Shown: positions 24,867-37,546, numbered from the stretch's first letter. The stretch is 59,047 bases of DNA from Pleurotus djamor (GCA_029747585.1 JAPEVF010000251.1:1-59047), one strand, 5' to 3'. Notes: generated from the letters alone by a model not told the origin. A program made the numbers and translations.

Positions 24867-26641
24867 CTATGATTCAAATTTACCGTCTTCAGTCTTGGCC
24901 TTGTCTTCAGCAACATTGGGATCGCCCTCGTATCCCTCAACCTTCATATCATTCAAACCCAATTCCTCATTCTGCTGCCACGACCGATCGTACATCTCCA
25001 CGACCATATTGGGATCAGGGTCAGGTGCGAATATATTCTGCACGTAGGAGTTGGCTAACGGGTCATCGAGAATCAGAGTGAATTCCCTTTCCGCGTTTTT
25101 GACCTATAAATGATAGATCGTTAGTCTAGATTTTCAAAGAAATTCAGGAGTAAGCTTACTTCTTTGAGGTTCTTCAAGAACACTTCGAAGGGGTCACGGT
25201 CGTTCGGATCCCTGGAGTCTCCCGAAGCGAAGACTTTCTCGGAGAGTTCCTCATAGACCTGCTCCAAGATACCTTCAAGGGTGGTAAATCGACCACCCAG
25301 TGTTCCGTGCGACAGAACTAGGTCGATCTCTGGTATTGTGAGACCAGCGGTCTCACTCTAGAAGCCATGGTCAGGTGTCGGGGAGTTGTGGAGAGCGGTA
25401 TGTCTCACCTTGAGGATATCTCGGCTTAGATCTTCCTTGTCCTCCACCTTAAGCGTTATCCGCTTCCCTTGCGGTGAGATAGCCGCCCCAGACTTGACTT
25501 CGTTGTCGCGATAACCACATCGATCGCAATTCGTTGACATGATGAGAATATCCTAACACATTTGAGTCAGGAACGCTAATAACGCGATGGGAAAACAAGA
25601 CTCACTTTGAAGTACGGTATGCTGACTTTCTTCATCTTCGTGTCGAGCGCATGTCCACAGCTTGAGCATACTCCAGGGAAGACATATACTTCCTCATTGG
25701 GATCTGCAGGTGCATCTGTCTCCTCGTCTCCCTTCGACGGCTCCTCCGTGGTAGGCTTTCCCCCCGACCCCTCCGCAACTAGCCCGAGCGCAACATTTTG
25801 TTCTTGGGTCCGCTGATATGTCTTCATGTCCCATTTAGGATCGGCCATGCTACCGAAAAACTCGATGAAAGAGTTACCAGCTGGATCATCGAGCTTGAGC
25901 GTAAACGGCGGCATAGGAACTCCTTCCTTATCTGCAGCAGAGCTAATAACTACCTGTCCGTCCTCATTACCATCTCCCTCCTCCTCTTCATCGGCAAGGA
26001 TCTCCTTCAATTTATCAATAAGAGCCTGAATCTTCTCATAGTTCTCTGGATCTTGGTATTTTCGCAGAGGTTGATCGGTATTTAGGTCCGCTACAATGTC
26101 GCGAATTAGGCCTTCTATTGTGGTGAGCTGTCCTCGAAGAGAAGCTGGCAGTGTAAGTTGATATTCAGGGATGACGATGCTGCAAGATTCAGATCGGACT
26201 ATTTGTCGGTTGAGATCTGGACGAGAAAGCACTCGAACTGTATAAGTAGTGCCTTCAGCTGTATATCTCATCAGTTAACCACGAACAAGGTAAAACGGAA
26301 GAGCAAGCGCACGTCTGATCGTCCCGGCTGATTGAATTTCGTTATTTGAGGCACCACAATGTTCACAGCGAAAAGACATGACAATAACTTCGCGGAAATA
26401 CGGTATCGACGTCAGAAGAAGACGCGTTACTCCCTACTAGATATGATGTATCAATAATCAGCGATAGCTTAGATTCATGGAAGCGCACCTGTTCTCCGCA
26501 TTTCATGCAAAGTGATTCTACCTCCTGCGTAGGCAGGTCGTCTGTTTCCTCCACGGATACTTTTTCTGTCTCAGGTAGCTTGTCGGCCTTTTCTGCTACT
26601 GAGCCTATTGACGGAAAGAGTTCGTCGTTGTGTTGCGACAT
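24867..26641 (-). CDS. ZPR1: Zinc finger protein ZPR1
   Basis: ZPR1 is a conserved eukaryotic protein that binds translation elongation factor eEF1A, reported to act in its folding, and links growth signals to the nucleus. Six exons close perfectly: 26641-26489, 26433-26313, 26258-25606, 25552-25409, 25357-25160 and 25103-24867, giving about 501 aa, close to the yeast protein. Two copies of the family's module are seen. Each has a C4 zinc finger (CMKC..., CEHC in copy 1; CSSC..., CDRC in copy 2) followed by a jelly-roll-like domain with the signatures SNNEIQSAG / [20 protein letters not shown] / LSRDILK, and LTTIEGLI / FTTLEGIL. An acidic linker ([11 protein letters not shown]) sits in copy 1. 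MSQHND was taken as the start because it begins the conserved region; a longer in-frame ATG at 26710 exists. Confidence 0.95.
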
Positions 26642-26804
26642 GATGGCGGTATGGAGAAAAGCAGAGGAGATAACGAAATCTTTCCTCGAAATCTTATCTG
26701 CGATCTCCAATCAGGGGCACTCAGGAGGAAGAGAAATCGTTGAGTTTTTAGCAGGGTAGAAACGGTGGTACTCGAACACGTAGGCGATGTTACTGTTACT
26801 TTCA

Positions 26805-27746
26805 CTATCTATATCTGTAAGGGCAGCTTTTACTCATATGTCGTTGCAAGGCATCCGGCCTAGACAAACTATCAATGACAATCACCATTCAGTTCTTGAC
26901 GATGTAGAACAGTGGGCTCAAAACTCACACAGCAGAGCATCTTGGGCACGGAAGTTGAGCCTTTTCCTTAAAGCTACAGTAATGCCGTTCCCAAGAACGT
27001 TTCCCTTTGATAGTGGCCCCGCATTTGCATTTGCGTGTGGTGGGGTTTATCTGGAATAACGGAAGGTGAGAGGCGAACTTCAATGACCGAAGTGAACACA
27101 CCATGTGAAGAATAGCCGGGTGTAGTTCGGTGTTCTCAGAGTAGCCAGAGTGCTTTCTTGTAGTATGAGGACCGTGTCCTTCATCACCTATTTGCGCAGA
27201 AGGAGCATCCTCGCCAAACAGAGGTGCAGAAGAGGTGGAGGCTTTGAAGTTGCTCTCTTTATCTAACTTGCGATTCTCTGTGGAGGTGAGCTCAGCCGTT
27301 GGTTGCGGGAGAGTTGGAGCAGTTTGGTAATATGAAGACTGAGGCTGCGACATATTTTTTGTGGACGAAGAATATGGATAGACATGCTCGGCATCCTGGT
27401 ATACATTGACGGCGTGAGGGTGATCGACATTCTTCGCTGGAAGAGGGCGAGCACTCGGGTTCGGTGCCACTGCGTACCCTCTGGGAGATGTCAATTCATG
27501 GGCATCAAAAGGCGTCACGAGAGAGGGGAATTGCTCTGCGAGTGGGTGAACCCATGACGCCTGGCGAAGTACACCAATTCGTTGACCATGTGTAGGACAC
27601 AAGGGAGCGTTGTGCCCTTCGAATGCATCTGTGCAGCATGTATTGGGAGAAGAAGTCCTTTGGTCGCCGGTTTCTTGGAGTGGATCTGTGGATAGAGCAT
27701 TTGCGGAGACGAGCGAGGAGTAGTACGGGGATTCGAAGTTCGACAT
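26805..27746 (-). CDS. Zinc-finger protein (paralog 2), about 276 aa
   Basis: Three exons: 27746-27102, 27050-26929 and 26868-26805. The N-terminal 215 residues are Ser/Pro/Thr-rich and disordered, with no similarity to paralog 1 that I can see. The C-terminal 60 residues match paralog 1 closely: RKCKCGATIKGKRSWERHYC and CPRC, then LSRPDALQRHMSKSC. The finger spacing is CxCx12HxC and Cx2Cx12Hx4C, so the last ligand is Cys rather than His. The middle exon is 122 nt with the same phase and the same split point as in paralog 1, which points to common descent by duplication. It lies 163 bp upstream of ZPR1 on the same strand. A start at 27776 (MPRPLVNTSN) is also possible. The role is probably DNA binding; target unknown. 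Confidence 0.8.
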
Positions 27747-27794
27747 GTTGCTGGTGTTCACGAGAGGGCGGGGCACCGATGGGTGGCGGGGCAG

Positions 27795-27802
27795 TATTTA
27801 TA
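27795..27802 (-). promoter_or_regulatory. TATA box of zinc-finger gene 2
   Basis: On the minus strand this reads TATAAATA, 49 nt upstream of the chosen ATG at 27746, which supports that start over the longer one at 27776. Confidence 0.5.
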
Positions 27803-28208
27803 GTCGTACCACCACCTCACTCGATGCCACACATGCAGTCAATGAGGAATAAGAGACAATGGAGTCGTGTACTTCTTGCCGACAAGCTGGTGACAACCTC
27901 CGGGGAGCCCACACAGGAGAGCTACAATGCGGTGACTCAACGTTGGCCTAAGAGTGGCACCAACAATGAGTGGCACCAACGATGGAGACTTCAGAAGTCA
28001 CCTGAAGTGGGAAGAGTCGGGCCTAAGCGTCAACTCCAGAGTGTCTGTAACCATTGTGTTCCCGTTCATGCGCAGATAAAGCTTGAGCTTGAACGTTTGA
28101 ACCTTCAAGGGGCACAAGAACTGAAGAAGCAGGTAGTCGCACTAAGCATCTTGTCGATCGAGAAGACTTTCTACACGATCACCACTATAAAATAGTAGTT
28201 CTAGAGCT

Positions 28209-29080
28209 TTAGTCATCTTTACCCTCCTTGGGGCCAACCATTTGCCTGACGTCCGCCCACCACTGACGAAGTTCATCGCCCCAACCCCCAAGACGGTGAA
28301 TTTTGGGAGCAAGGGAAGGGTTAGTGAGCATTTCCTGCATATACTTCCGCATGACTGAATGATGGCTAGATAATTGGGAGTTCCACGCGAGGTCAATGAT
28401 AGCCGATGGTAAGGGAGGATACGTACGTCAGGCACCAAAGAAGGATGCTTTCCTTGGAGAAGAAGACTTCAGAAAAGCGTTCTCCGCATCCTTCGCTACA
28501 AGGCTCGCGCAAGTTGAAAAGGCGCAGAAAGGTCCTCCACACCACTCGAGGGAAGTACAAGATCAAAGGAGGATCAAGCCCTGGAAAGAGAAAAAAGGTC
28601 GGTCAGCACCAAGTCAGAGAGCTCTTTGAATTCATGAGCAACGCACAAATGATATCAGTCGCCTCATTGGTAATCTCAGTGGACACTCTGTGATAGTTCC
28701 CATCCACTATCCAACCTTGAGGACATTGGTCCAGCGCTTGACGAATCTCGCGACGTAACTCGTCATCCTCGGTCGCAACCCAGCCCGGTTTCCAATGAAC
28801 AGTATCCAAAGGAATGAAAGGGATATTGAGGACTTTGGATAACGCCATTCCTAACGTACTCTGTATCCAGCCCGTCAAAGTCAGTGTTTTCGAGATACAA
28901 ACCAAAGNAAAAAAAACGAACCTTCCCAGAACCTGAATCAACAGCATCATGTAAGTCGTAGACACAGAATAAAAGAGAGAGAGAGATGTTACCGCTGTTG
29001 CCCACAATGCGTATCCTGTATATTCCTTGGCCATCCCCAAGCAATGGGGGTGAGCTTTGGGCTGTCTGATAGGTGGTCAT
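28209..29080 (-). CDS. P-loop NTPase, adenylate-kinase-like, 207 aa
   Basis: Five exons: 29080-28993, 28932-28922 (11 nt), 28860-28647, 28580-28427 and 28365-28209, summing to exactly 208 codons. The Walker A motif GNSGSGKST is assembled from three exons: GNS plus a split Gly, the 11-nt microexon carrying SGK, then STLGMAL. Downstream come FIPLDTVHWKPGW (a substrate/base region), GWIVDGNY (Walker B-like) and TDIIWLDPP with a long amphipathic C-terminus (LVWRTFLRLFNL, EVFFSKESILLWCL). This arrangement matches the small adenylate-kinase/topology-modulation-like P-loop proteins found in bacteria and fungi, which phosphorylate or bind small nucleotides; the substrate is not known. The N at 28907 lies inside an intron. 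Confidence 0.85.
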
Positions 29081-31325
29081 GATGGTTGGTTTGAAAAAGT
29101 GTCGCCCACGCCGGCAATGCGACTCCGACGCGCTATGGAGTAAATAAGTCTGAACTCTGCTACAAGCGAGTCATTGGTGAGAATGGATCCAAGTGGCAGT
29201 TGCAGTAACTTCGAGGTCCTCGGAACCGAGATCAAACCGAGCTCGGCGTTGGGCGCTGGGCACTCAGTTTGAAGCGCCTACTGAGGGACTAGGGGGCATT
29301 GAGGGGTGCATTTTGATGAGGTGGGGATATCGACGCGGATTCTACATCGGTCCAGTCGCTTATTCTACAGTGAGTGGAATTTTTGAAGCAAATAAACAAC
29401 ATAGGAGTACTACAGAAAATCGAAGGGAGGATGATAATAATAAACAAATAACAATGAAGGCTGTAGCTAGTGAAAATCGGTGTCTTCGTGGTGTCTGTGA
29501 CCGGGGGAGCTTCGCATCCAATGATTGAGACAACGAGGAGGTCCAGATGGCGGTAGCCAGCGAAGACATATGGCACAATCTCGCTTGGGTATTTGTCTCC
29601 GCCCGAGGTCACGGATGAGGTCGCCTTGGAATGTCCGGATTTCATATATTTGGGTCCTAAAGTCGGGAGCTTCGTCTACTATTCGACAGGATATGCGAAG
29701 TTCGCGCCCCGCGTCAAGAGATATTTTCATGCTTTCCAGGACGAAATCCGCGTTCCAAGAGAGAAATGGGTGTTCATCGAAGAAAAGGCGTGCATCGAGT
29801 TCGACATGGCCAAGGACAACCTCGCCTTTTATGGATAACATCAATCGTCAGCAGACTACACGATGATTGTCTATCGAAAGGAGGGTATCCTGACCGGAGT
29901 AAACTTGCCAGACAAATGGGTCCCATCCTCTTCCGTTAGTCACATTGGGAAGGCCACGAAAAATCATTTGAGTGGGATAGTCATGCCGCACAATGTTCGA
30001 GCCATCATCGTCTTGCCAACGGATGTTCTCCTGTAAGGAAAAGGGGCCAAAGGGGAATCCCTGAGGAAGGGGATAGTTGCGGTATGGAGAGGAACCCGCG
30101 TGTTCGTGTTCAAGGCGGCTCGTACGAAGGTGACATATCCAGGTTCCCGCATTGTGTCGTAGTATCGTTACTTGACGCATGAATCTGGGGTTTGTATCAT
30201 CGTGCATGTCTTGCATTAGGGAGATGGAGGGCGGGGATGAGAGGGCGTAAAGGTAAGGTGAGTGGAAATCATTCAGCTCCGCTGTTTTTTCTTCTTGGAG
30301 GATGTCAATGAGTTCTCTGGCCACCGGTCAAAGAGTAGAATGGACGAGTCGCCAGAATTTTTTTTGGGTAACCCTTCTGGGATTGTTTCTGTCGGCTTAC
30401 CACCGACTGTGAGACATCATACTGGCCGGGTGGCCTGCGTACGCAAGCCTGTCGGCTGAGCTGAAATGGGGGGACAGAATGTTCGTACAGCTAGCATGAA
30501 CACGCTCCTTTTTGTTGTTGTCAATCGCTGCTGATGCAATGCTTGAATCGGCTGGTCCTCTCGTGAAATGACTAGGTCACCCACGCGTAAATCAATCCCA
30601 AAATAGACAGTCGTTGAGACAATGGAGATGACCTTGGCCTCCGCGACTGAGAAAGGCTGTGATTGGTAGGTTGGTGCCAGATCTCCCTCCTGGAAGCAGT
30701 AAGCATCAGGGTTGGGCGTTTGAAAGATAGGAGTAGCTGTAGATGGCGGAATTAATAGTGCAATCCCTACGGAGTAGGTAGCCAGAGTCGGCATTATCCT
30801 GTGGCAGATGAGGTGAGTCGCTTCCAGAGCTGGATAATGAATGGAGACGCCCACAGACCACCGAAAATAGGGCACCCGGTGGGTGGGATTCCCGAGGCTG
30901 TATTGATAGGCGAGGTGATGGGTACACTGTGTCGCCAAAAATAAGTTGAGAGTCTGGAAGTGATCATTGAATCAAAATTCAAGCCGTGGAATGATTACCG
31001 CGGGGAGCTCGTCGCGAGCAATGATGATGCAATCAGATGTGTACCGCTCGCGCGCTGGGTCCACGGGCGGACGGCAGGACAACGAAGACGGAGTGTCTGC
31101 GCGAAGGCGGTGATTGGTAGGAAAGGGCCGCAGAAATTAAGTAGGATCGAAATCGTCCATCGCAATTGCAAATACATATACTGTACACATGAAGTGGGGT
31201 TGCGTGAGTAGGGAGGACTACAGAAATGAGATATACAAGTACAAAAGGGATGTTGATGCGTTTGGCATTGATATTAAGCCGTTTAATGAGCGCGAGCGAA
31301 GCCTGAGAGCAAGAATGAAGATATC
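29081..31325. other. Stretch with unresolved minus-strand coding potential
   Basis: Minus-strand frames at 30938-30417 (173 codons, contains FGIDLRVGDLVISREDQP), 30324-29848 (158 codons, starts with an ELIDILQEEKTAEL helix) and 29844-29467 (125 codons) look like pieces of one or two spliced genes, possibly of the F-box type. I could not connect them by splice signals with confidence. A plus-strand frame at 29593-29838 is also open. No domain was identified. Confidence 0.35.
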
Positions 31326-34300
31326 TTAGAAGTCCTTGGGGAGGACCTGTTGCAGTTCCGGATCTAGATCCCACCAGGCATCGTCCCGAACAGGCAATTT
31401 CTTGCAGGGCTTGGAAGGATCGGCGTACATTCGAGTGAAGATGTGACTTGAGTCGGTGTGTCGATAGAAGTCGAGGACACGAAGGGAGGGGATGATGTTC
31501 ATGATATCACGCATGACGGGTTCCGGATCAGCTTGATTGGCGTCGTCATCATACTCCTGATCGCACCAGATCTTGAGGTACTCAAGTTTCTTGTTGTCCT
31601 TGAGCAGAGGCGCGTGCGTTCGGAACTCTTCTAAAAACTGACACTAGAGAATCGTCGGCATTTATATAAGTAGATAAGAACACGAGAAAACACTCACTTC
31701 GTCAGGAGCAAAAGTCAGGGATCGCAGATCTGGGAAGCGACGGGCATACTGCAGAAGTTCTTCCGCCCAACTTTCATCGAAACCACTGAGGTGTTGGACC
31801 GATGCAAATACATGATCAGGAGTGTCCACGGGTTCCCCCACTCGAGGGGGCATCATTATACCGAAGTGAGTGATGTTCCAGTGGGGCAAAAGGGTATCAG
31901 TTGAGGGATATGGAACGATGAGTTGTTGGAGGCGAGGTAATGCCTTCTCAGAAAGTTGAGGGAGACTAATGTAGTATGATGACAGTCGTTCGATGGTGGG
32001 ATGAGCCTCCAGGAATGCTTTGAATAAGGCCTTGTCCTCGTCCGCCGCGCCGCTGTGCGACCATGAGAGTTTAGAGAGTTGGGGGAAGCGGAGATTCGCG
32101 AAGTACTCGATTGGGATGGAACTAATTGACAGGGATTGAAGCTGCGTCAGTCGTTTCAGGGTATCGACGAGAGTGTCTGGTTCGTCTTTGTAAATGCTTG
32201 TGTCGAAACCTACATCGAAGTGACGGACAAGTGAAGCAACGCGCCCGTCGGTTTCAACGATCTGCTGACGGAGCTCCTTCAACTCTGCTAACGAGGAGAT
32301 AACCACGGCCTCGTAGGGTGATTCATCCTTATTCTCGAGGCTTGGGGTGCTAGGAGAAGGCTGCTCTGACACGGCAGCGTCCTTAGAAACAAGTTCCTGA
32401 ACCTCGGGGTCTACCGTCCAGAAGCGGGAGAGGGATGGAAGCTCCAACTTCTTGCAGGGCTTCGAGGCATCGGCATACATTCGGGTGAAGATACGATCCG
32501 GGTCCGTATGTCGATAAAAGTCAAGAACGCGAAGGGAAGGAATCGCATCCATGATGTCCCGCATGATGGGTTCCGGCTCCGCCTGATTCCCATCATTATC
32601 ACACTCTTGGCCGCACCAAAGGTTAAAGTACTCAAGCTTCTTGTTGTCTTTTAGCTTTGAGGCAAGGTCTCGCATTTCCTCCAATGCTTGGTGCTAGACA
32701 CGAATCAATCAATCAGGTGAATATATAGACAACATCGAAGTGAGAACTTACCTCATCAGGCGCAAAAACGAGATGCTGCAAATTTGGGAGTCGGCTTGCG
32801 AATTCCATAAACTCGTCTGGATATGCTTCATCATACGCTATGAAACGCTGAATTTTTGGGAGGGCGCGTTCAGCGACGTCTGCAGGGAGTTCAGAGGCAT
32901 CCGCTCTCATCACGCCAAGTCCAGTAATATTCCAATGGGGCAGTAAGTTCGTAGCCAAAGGAGCCCAAACGGTCAGGTCTTTAAGATGAGGTAGAACTTG
33001 GCTGGTAAGCTCGGGGAAGTCGCAGACACGGGGAACATGTAGCTTTTCAATCTTGGGATGAGCTTCAAGGAATCTAGCGAATGGTGTCATGTCTTCGTCC
33101 GTATCAAAATCGCCATCCCATGAGAAGGAAGTCAATTTAGGGAGTCGAAGGGGGGTGAACGACTGGGCCGAGATGTAACCAATTGTCAAAGTCTCGAGTT
33201 CCGTGAATAGTTTGAGGGTATCTGGGATGCTGCTCGATAGGGCATCATCGTAGATTCGAACACCTCTTGGACTGTAGGATGATTTATGCAACACCACATT
33301 GAGTTCTCGGACAAGGGGAGCGATGCGACCGTTACTTTGGATGACCTTCTGATGGAGTTCTTTCAACTCAGAAAACGACGAAATGGTCTGTCGTTTGTAG
33401 TGAGAAGCCTCCAAGGCGTCCAAGCCAACCGCAGCAACGGGACCCAAAACCTCTTTTACAGCTTCCTTGAAGATCTCACATCCTTTCGCGAGATCCTCCT
33501 CAGAGATGTTCAGAGGTGGGATGAACCGAATGGTTTCGTAAACGCTCGTGGTGAGGATGAGCAAGTTCTTCTCAATGCACTTGGCCGCAACCTGGCTAGC
33601 TATCTTCTCCGGCACAAACCCAGGATTTGTAGCATCGTACGAAGAGCCTGGGGATGCGAACTCAATCGCCACCATGAGGCCGCGACCACGCACATCCGTG
33701 ATAAGGGATGGGTACTCTGCCTTCAAAGAATTGAGGAACGAGAAGAGCTGTTCTGACCTATAAAACGCCAATATTAGCTTAGTCAAGCAAAAGCTAGCTG
33801 GAGGGCATACCGGGGCTTGACGTTATCCAGGACGTTTTCCTCGTGCATCGCATCGGCAACTGCACAAGCAGCCGCACAAGAGACAGCATTTCCTGCATAA
33901 GTACCGCCCTATTTCAAAGCATTAGTGGCTTGGATGGTGGTTGAGAGAGGTAATAGCACGGACCATCGAACCGGGAAGTAACTTGTCGGTGAGCTCCTGA
34001 CGACTTGCCACGCCACTGAGAGGGAAACCGTTTGCCAGGCCCTTGAATCTGCATTTCAGACAAAGTGTCCATCACGGTGGGACGAGGTACATACCTTCGC
34101 GATAACGAGGATATCCGGTTTAACGCCCGACTCCTGGATAGCAAAGAATCCACTTTCTTTCCCTTTTCCGGCGGTACGGCCAAATCCACTTTGAACTTCG
34201 TCGATGATGAGTAAGATGCCATGCTGGTCACAGATATTCCGAAGGCCTTGCAGGAACTCAGCGGGTGCAGGTACGTAACCACCCTCTCCGATAACCGGTT

Positions 34301-35248
34301 CGACCAAGATCGCCGCGGTATCCTTGGGCGTTGTTTGCTGGGAAAGAAGAAGATCGAGTTGATAGAGCGAGTCCCGAGTCAATTTTGATGTAGGTGTCGA
34401 GGGTGGGACATTCCATTGATGCCAGTACGGGAACGGTGTGGTAAAGACGCCCGGCTGCAAAGAAGTTGAGCAAAAGATGACTCCACGAGGATGATCATGG
34501 ACCCACTGACCATGAGAGGCATGAATCCTTGAGAATAGACCGTCTTGCTTTTGGTTACCGCCATGGCCCCGAAGGTTCGACCGTGATATGCGCCTACAAA
34601 CGAGTCAGCACAAAATATATATGACTATGGATGAGACAGCCTTACCTTGCATGGTTATGATGTTCTGGCGGCCAGTGATGGTCCTCGCCATCTTGATGGC
34701 TGCCTCAACCGCCTCCGAGCCAGAGTTCCAGAAGAAGAACGAATCCAAGGACTTATGGGGCATCATTGGTAAGAGCTTCTGGATAAGACGAAGATATGGC
34801 TCGTGGAAAGCGATACCGCACTGAAACCAACTTCTGAATATGCCGCCACGAAAGAGTGTAAGCAACGACTTACTTGAGCATGCACAATGTTCATGCACTG
34901 ATCAGCAGCAGCTTTGCTGACTTTTGGATGGCAATGACCTTTTCAAACTGCGTTCAGCAACCTTCCACGAAAACGAAGAAAAGAAAGTCGCGCACCGAGA
35001 TTCGTCACGCCAATGCCAGAGCTAAAGTCAAGGATGCGACGACCGTCGTGCATATCAACATATGACCCTTCCCCCTTCGTCATTATTCCATCCACGACTT
35101 TCCCGAGCCCGCGGGTAACATTCTGTCTGGTTTCCAACAGAGAGGATGTCGTCGAAGTCGAAGATGCCATTCTTGCGGCCCCAGCGCGACGACACTGGTC
35201 CTGGCAATGGCGGAATGCAGCTCGGGGGATCCCTCCAGCACGCAACAT
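31326..35248 (-). CDS. Chimeric class III aminotransferase (GABA transaminase-like) fused to two LRR-like modules, about 1143 aa
   Basis: Ten exons close in one frame: 35248-34996, 34938-34874, 34820-34646, 34593-34511, 34454-34095, 34041-33964, 33908-33811, 33757-32752, 32693-31698 and 31643-31326. Residues 1-476 form a complete PLP-dependent class III transaminase of the 4-aminobutyrate type: a basic, mitochondrial-like leader ([15 protein letters not shown]), [14 protein letters not shown], Asp277 in [11 protein letters not shown], Lys312 in [14 protein letters not shown] (Schiff-base lysine) and [14 protein letters not shown] transaminase moves the amino group of GABA to 2-oxoglutarate in the GABA shunt. 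Where such enzymes usually stop (KEAVKEVLG, residue 476), exon 8 continues without a stop into LRR-like sequence: module 1 from about 491 and module 2 from about 833. The modules resemble the non-F-box part of agaricomycete F-box/LRR proteins ([42 protein letters not shown]). Confidence 0.85.
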
Positions 35249-37546
35249 CAGCGCCGGGGATGATGGTGGTGCAGGTTCAAGATNAAAAAATCCTTCGGAG
35301 CGGCCGTGTGAGCCCCCTGACCGACGCGTGAGCGCGNTTTTTTTTATTTAAATAAGCTCTGCATTTATGTACCGCAACAAGTAACAAGTATGCCATAGCT
35401 ACTAAGACGGGGTGTGGGTTGGGTGCAATCAAGTTGTACCCGGTTGGAACGGTGATGGTTGGGCATCATTTGGGTTCTTGCATGGTCAACGGCAAATGAC
35501 AGCAAGGACTCAAATATGGACGTGGAATGTGCGCGATGGAAGCTGGAGAAGACTGGCGAATGGATAATAATGGGGGAGGGGGGAACCGTTAGAAAAAGAG
35601 GAAGCAACTGAGGAATGTCTTCCAATGAACTTGGGGTTTTGAAGTTCGCGGGTTGGATGCGGACGCATAGCTATGGATGAATTGAAGAGTTGATACGTAA
35701 AGGTCGACAATGAAGGGGGAGAACTTATTGTTGTGATATGAAGGGTGTGTTTGCAATGCAAGTCGGTCGCCTGGTTGTACCTAAGAACGGGGTGGAATTA
35801 GTGAAGTAGTATGAGAGAATTAGAGGAGTGACCATGAAGCGGTCTTGAGGACTCGCCCACTCGGATTTTCCGGTCGCGCGAAGGTAAGGGCATGTTCTAT
35901 AGCTGATAGTCGAAGTCAGATGGTAGGGGTCACAATTTGAAGTCAACTGGAGTCAATAGCAAAGGCGGATTTGTCCATATTGAAATCAGAGGTGGCGTGA
36001 CGACGACCAAGCGTCCGATGTGGTGCCCATTTTGGGAGAGAGGAAGATGATGGCTGTGGTGCATACCAGTCTCCTCCATGGGTATGTGAAATTCACAATG
36101 TACACGCTCTAAGTCAAACCTCGACTTCAAATGACTTGGGATGGCCATTCTTCGATGGAGTTTGACTAATCTTGCTAGAGGCTCGTGACGCGAGTCGTTG
36201 GCGCGATTTTTAGAAGTACATGTTGCGGAGGTGTAAGGGGCTGCTCGTCGAGTAGAATTAGAATCTTGTAGATACGAAGATCTAGAATGAGTCTTGTAAG
36301 TACGAGAGTCTTGACGATGCGTAAGCGTATAAAAGAACCCTGAATGGAAGGCGCAAGCTGGGATGGGTTGGCGTCACCGCAACGCGTCCTGTTCGCGGCT
36401 GCGATGAGTCTGTGGCCCGGACGCGGGTCCTGTGGCCCTAGGACGGGGTCCCTCCTGTAATCCTGGAGTAGGAACGCTATGACCCAGCGTCGGGGGTTAT
36501 CGAGACCATTCGCAACAGTTTGGCAACAGTGAAGGTTGGAAAGAATATGAGACTAATCATGTAATCATTATTCAACATGGCAATGCGTCACAGGCGAGAG
36601 AAACCCACCATTTCTAAGGTTCAGTCGACTCGCCCAAAGTCTTCGAAGAACTCCATGGCTACCATGGAGTCCCTGTATTGATCCCGTAATCGTAGTTACT
36701 GAATTCCTCAAGCAGTGTGTGTCAATTGCGTAGAGCGGGGTGTTAGAAGATGGAGATGTGCACACTGTAAAGCAGTGTGCCATTGGAAGAAGAGAAAGAA
36801 AGGTCTACTTATACGTAGCCTATCCTTGCAGCGTATCCCCCCATATCGAGATCGTTCCAGGTTGAACTCACAGAGCAGGAGAGGTACGTCCCGATCTGAT
36901 TCGGAGATAATATGTTGACGACGGAAGTCCTGTTAATTCGTTTAGATGAGCTACATGGAATACGCAGAAGACGTTCTGTCGTATTCTAGTTCAGTCGATG
37001 GCATGCGCTTGAAAAGAAACGTTTTTTGAGCGCTACACGAAGCGCCGATCCTTTCTTATTGTTTCCAGCAAGTTTCCAGCCTTTTGTCCCGCCGGACGTC
37101 ACTTGGACGGGCATAGCTTTCTTACAATAAAATCCCTCAGCCAGATGCAACCGGTTGAAGCGACCGGAGCGATACTCCCTTGAAATGGCGCCCCAGCCTA
37201 ACAACCTCTTTCTCGACATGACAGTCTGTGGGCGTCGACTTGCAATTATCTTCTCCTTTGCAACGGCAATGAAAGCGCGATAATTGTCATGACTGGTCAA
37301 TACTTAAGTCATGCTGCGTGGATCGTGACAAGAACTCAGCAACGACCTACGCTACTATCCTCACCACTTCCTGGCCTCGTAGCTTTGCTGGTCAAACCTC
37401 ACCTTAATCTGTTCAACGAAGCCAGAACTTATTGAACTAAAATACGCTTCAATATATTCACCTACTTTAACCGGTGCGTCCTTCCCTCTTTGACAAGTTT
37501 CGCATGACTGACATAAGCTCTTGTTTTCATAGAAGGATATTGAAAT
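35249..37546. other. Stretch without a convincing gene
   Basis: Short frames only, on both strands. Ns at 35284 and 35337 border short A and T runs. TATAAAAG at 36328-36335 is a good TATA match on the plus strand but no gene follows closely. The last part (37300-37546) is the upstream region of the gene at 37547. Confidence 0.4.

Noticed and set aside
30417..30938. A separate 173-codon gene
   Set aside because: Listed only as unresolved, because no domain, clear start or splice partners were found.
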